This document shows, one piece after another, positions 61,084 to 61,675 of a DNA stretch of 61,675 nt. Numbering within the stretch: the stretch's first letter is position 1; each line of letters begins with the position of its first letter. The position numbers were made by a program, and so were the translations under genes. The stretch is from Megasphaera sp. MJR8396C (lineage in GTDB: Bacteria > Bacillota > Negativicutes > Veillonellales > Megasphaeraceae): contig NZ_KQ958202.1 of the NCBI RefSeq assembly GCF_001546855.1, forward strand, positions 1-61,675, in the 5' to 3' direction. The notes under the pieces were generated by a model, which worked only from the letters and a program-made list of their open reading frames with translations, was not told the origin of the DNA and made no database searches.

Positions 61084-61498
61084 TCGAAAGCGGTAAGGCG
61101 GGTTCCGATTTAACGGTAGAGAATCGTTTGAAGGTTGACGGTCTGGGGAGAACCTGTCTTGGTAAGGGATTGGAGAGGGGATATTTTGGGATTTCCAGAT
61201 CTCAAGCAATCGAAGCTCATGTCCATAAACCCCCCTTTTGGAGAGCGCTTAAAAAAGGTATTTCATAGCGGCGTTGTCGGAAAGTACTATGATATCCGCC
61301 AAAGAATTTCAAACATATGGTATAATATAAATAGATTTACGGATTTTATACCATTCTGCCCCCGATGGGATGAAACTGCGGCTGATGGGGATTTTTGAAA
61401 GAAACTTTCAGCGAAAAAGCAGAAAACAGCCGAAACATAAAATCCGCCCCGCAAATGTCCTTTTCAATGGCGTAACGAAGCCATTTGTAAGGGGTGCT
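61084..61498 (+). promoter_or_regulatory. CRISPR leader region
   Basis: The stretch between the terminator and the first repeat has no convincing gene (one 87-codon frame at 61135 lacks a ribosome site and family look). ATATGGTATAAT at 61315-61326 is an extended -10 promoter pointing into the array, and dyads occur at 61452-61487. The repeat ends GACGGAAAC, a typical crRNA 5' handle, so the array is transcribed from this side. Confidence 0.65.
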
Positions 61499-61675
61499 GT
61501 TTAGAACCTTAATCCCCGTAAGGGGACGGAAACAATTAATACTTGTTCAACCATGTCAAACCGAACTTCGTTGCTGTTTAGAACCTTAATCCCCGTAAGG
61601 GGACGGAAACAGGGTAGTCTTTCCCTCGATAGCAAAAAGTTCCGAGTTTAGAACCTTAATCCCCGTAAGGGGACG
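61499..61675 (+). CRISPR. CRISPR array, first three repeats (truncated by window end)
   Basis: Three copies of one 35-nt repeat lie at 61499-61533, 61576-61610 and 61646-61675 (the last cut by the window edge). The repeat begins GTTTAGAACC, contains CCCC-GTAA-GGGG as a stem-loop, and ends GACGGAAAC. Spacers are 42 nt (61534-61575) and 35 nt (61611-61645) and unrelated to each other. The repeats are identical over the visible parts. No cas gene is in the window; variable spacer length and the GAAAC end would suit a type I or III system, but the subtype cannot be fixed. Confidence 0.97.

Noticed and set aside
61135-61398. 87-codon frame in the CRISPR leader
   Set aside because: No ribosome site, no family resemblance, and it runs through the leader promoter. 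Treated as non-coding.

Overview
The window looks like a chromosome segment from a diderm Firmicute of the class Negativicutes, most like Megasphaera or a close Veillonellaceae relative. This is inferred from gene content (mreBCD-mrdA-minD-like-rodA, anaerobic cobalamin genes, butanol-type dehydrogenase, RND pump, type IV pilus genes beside Gram-positive-style promoters and terminators), not from a database search. Most of the window is GC-rich and tightly packed on the plus strand. The last 4 kb reads visibly richer in A+T.

Layout. 1-1.1 kb: a minus-strand tRNA-Leu(UAG) diverging from an ECF-transporter S component whose transcript has a structured leader. 1.2-7.5 kb: a cell-elongation operon (mreB, mreC, mreD, mrdA, a MinD-like ATPase, rodA). 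7.5-12.3 kb: two radical-SAM-family genes, an isolated cbiL and RNase G. 12.3-16.5 kb: a secreted class-3 lipase interrupted by an in-frame amber codon, then trkA-trkH potassium uptake. 16.5-23.9 kb: a type IV pilus/pseudopilus operon with two ATPases, a platform protein carrying a frameshift at a T7 run, a prepilin peptidase, five pilin-like proteins and PilM/N/O-like proteins. No secretin is present in the window.

24-29 kb: a small secreted protein on the minus strand, then an alcohol dehydrogenase / AEC transporter / aldo-keto reductase group and a flavodoxin group. Each group is led by a promoter with a 19-bp spacer and a centred dyad, the hallmark of MerR-family control. This suggests an aldehyde or electrophile response. 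29-35 kb: cobalamin corrin-ring genes cbiG-H-J-ET-A-C. 35-42 kb: PHP phosphoesterase, peptidoglycan amidase, mfd and a MurJ/SpoVB-like flippase. 42-47 kb: a MarR-regulated RND efflux pair. 46.8-48.8 kb: a flavodoxin lipoprotein and two minus-strand proteins of uncertain role. 48.9-54.3 kb: hslO followed by a SAM by-product recycling operon: a nucleoside phosphorylase with 6-oxopurine-type base-pocket residues, mtnA, ahcY and mtaD. 54.3-57.2 kb: a small membrane protein, UDP-galactopyranose mutase and a lipid-linked glycosyltransferase.

57.2-61.7 kb is the most novel part. A regulated promoter with a perfect 10-bp inverted repeat drives three genes: an HNH-like nuclease joined to a glycine-rich hydrophobic domain, a helical protein, and a ferredoxin domain fused to an unknown domain. 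They sit immediately upstream of a CRISPR leader and the first three repeats of an array that runs off the right edge. No cas gene is inside the window. I read the three genes as a candidate uncharacterised defence or toxin module; this is inference.

Three genes show damage or possible switching (lipase amber codon, pilC T7 frameshift, flavodoxin/hydrolase chimera), so strain decay or phase variation is worth checking.
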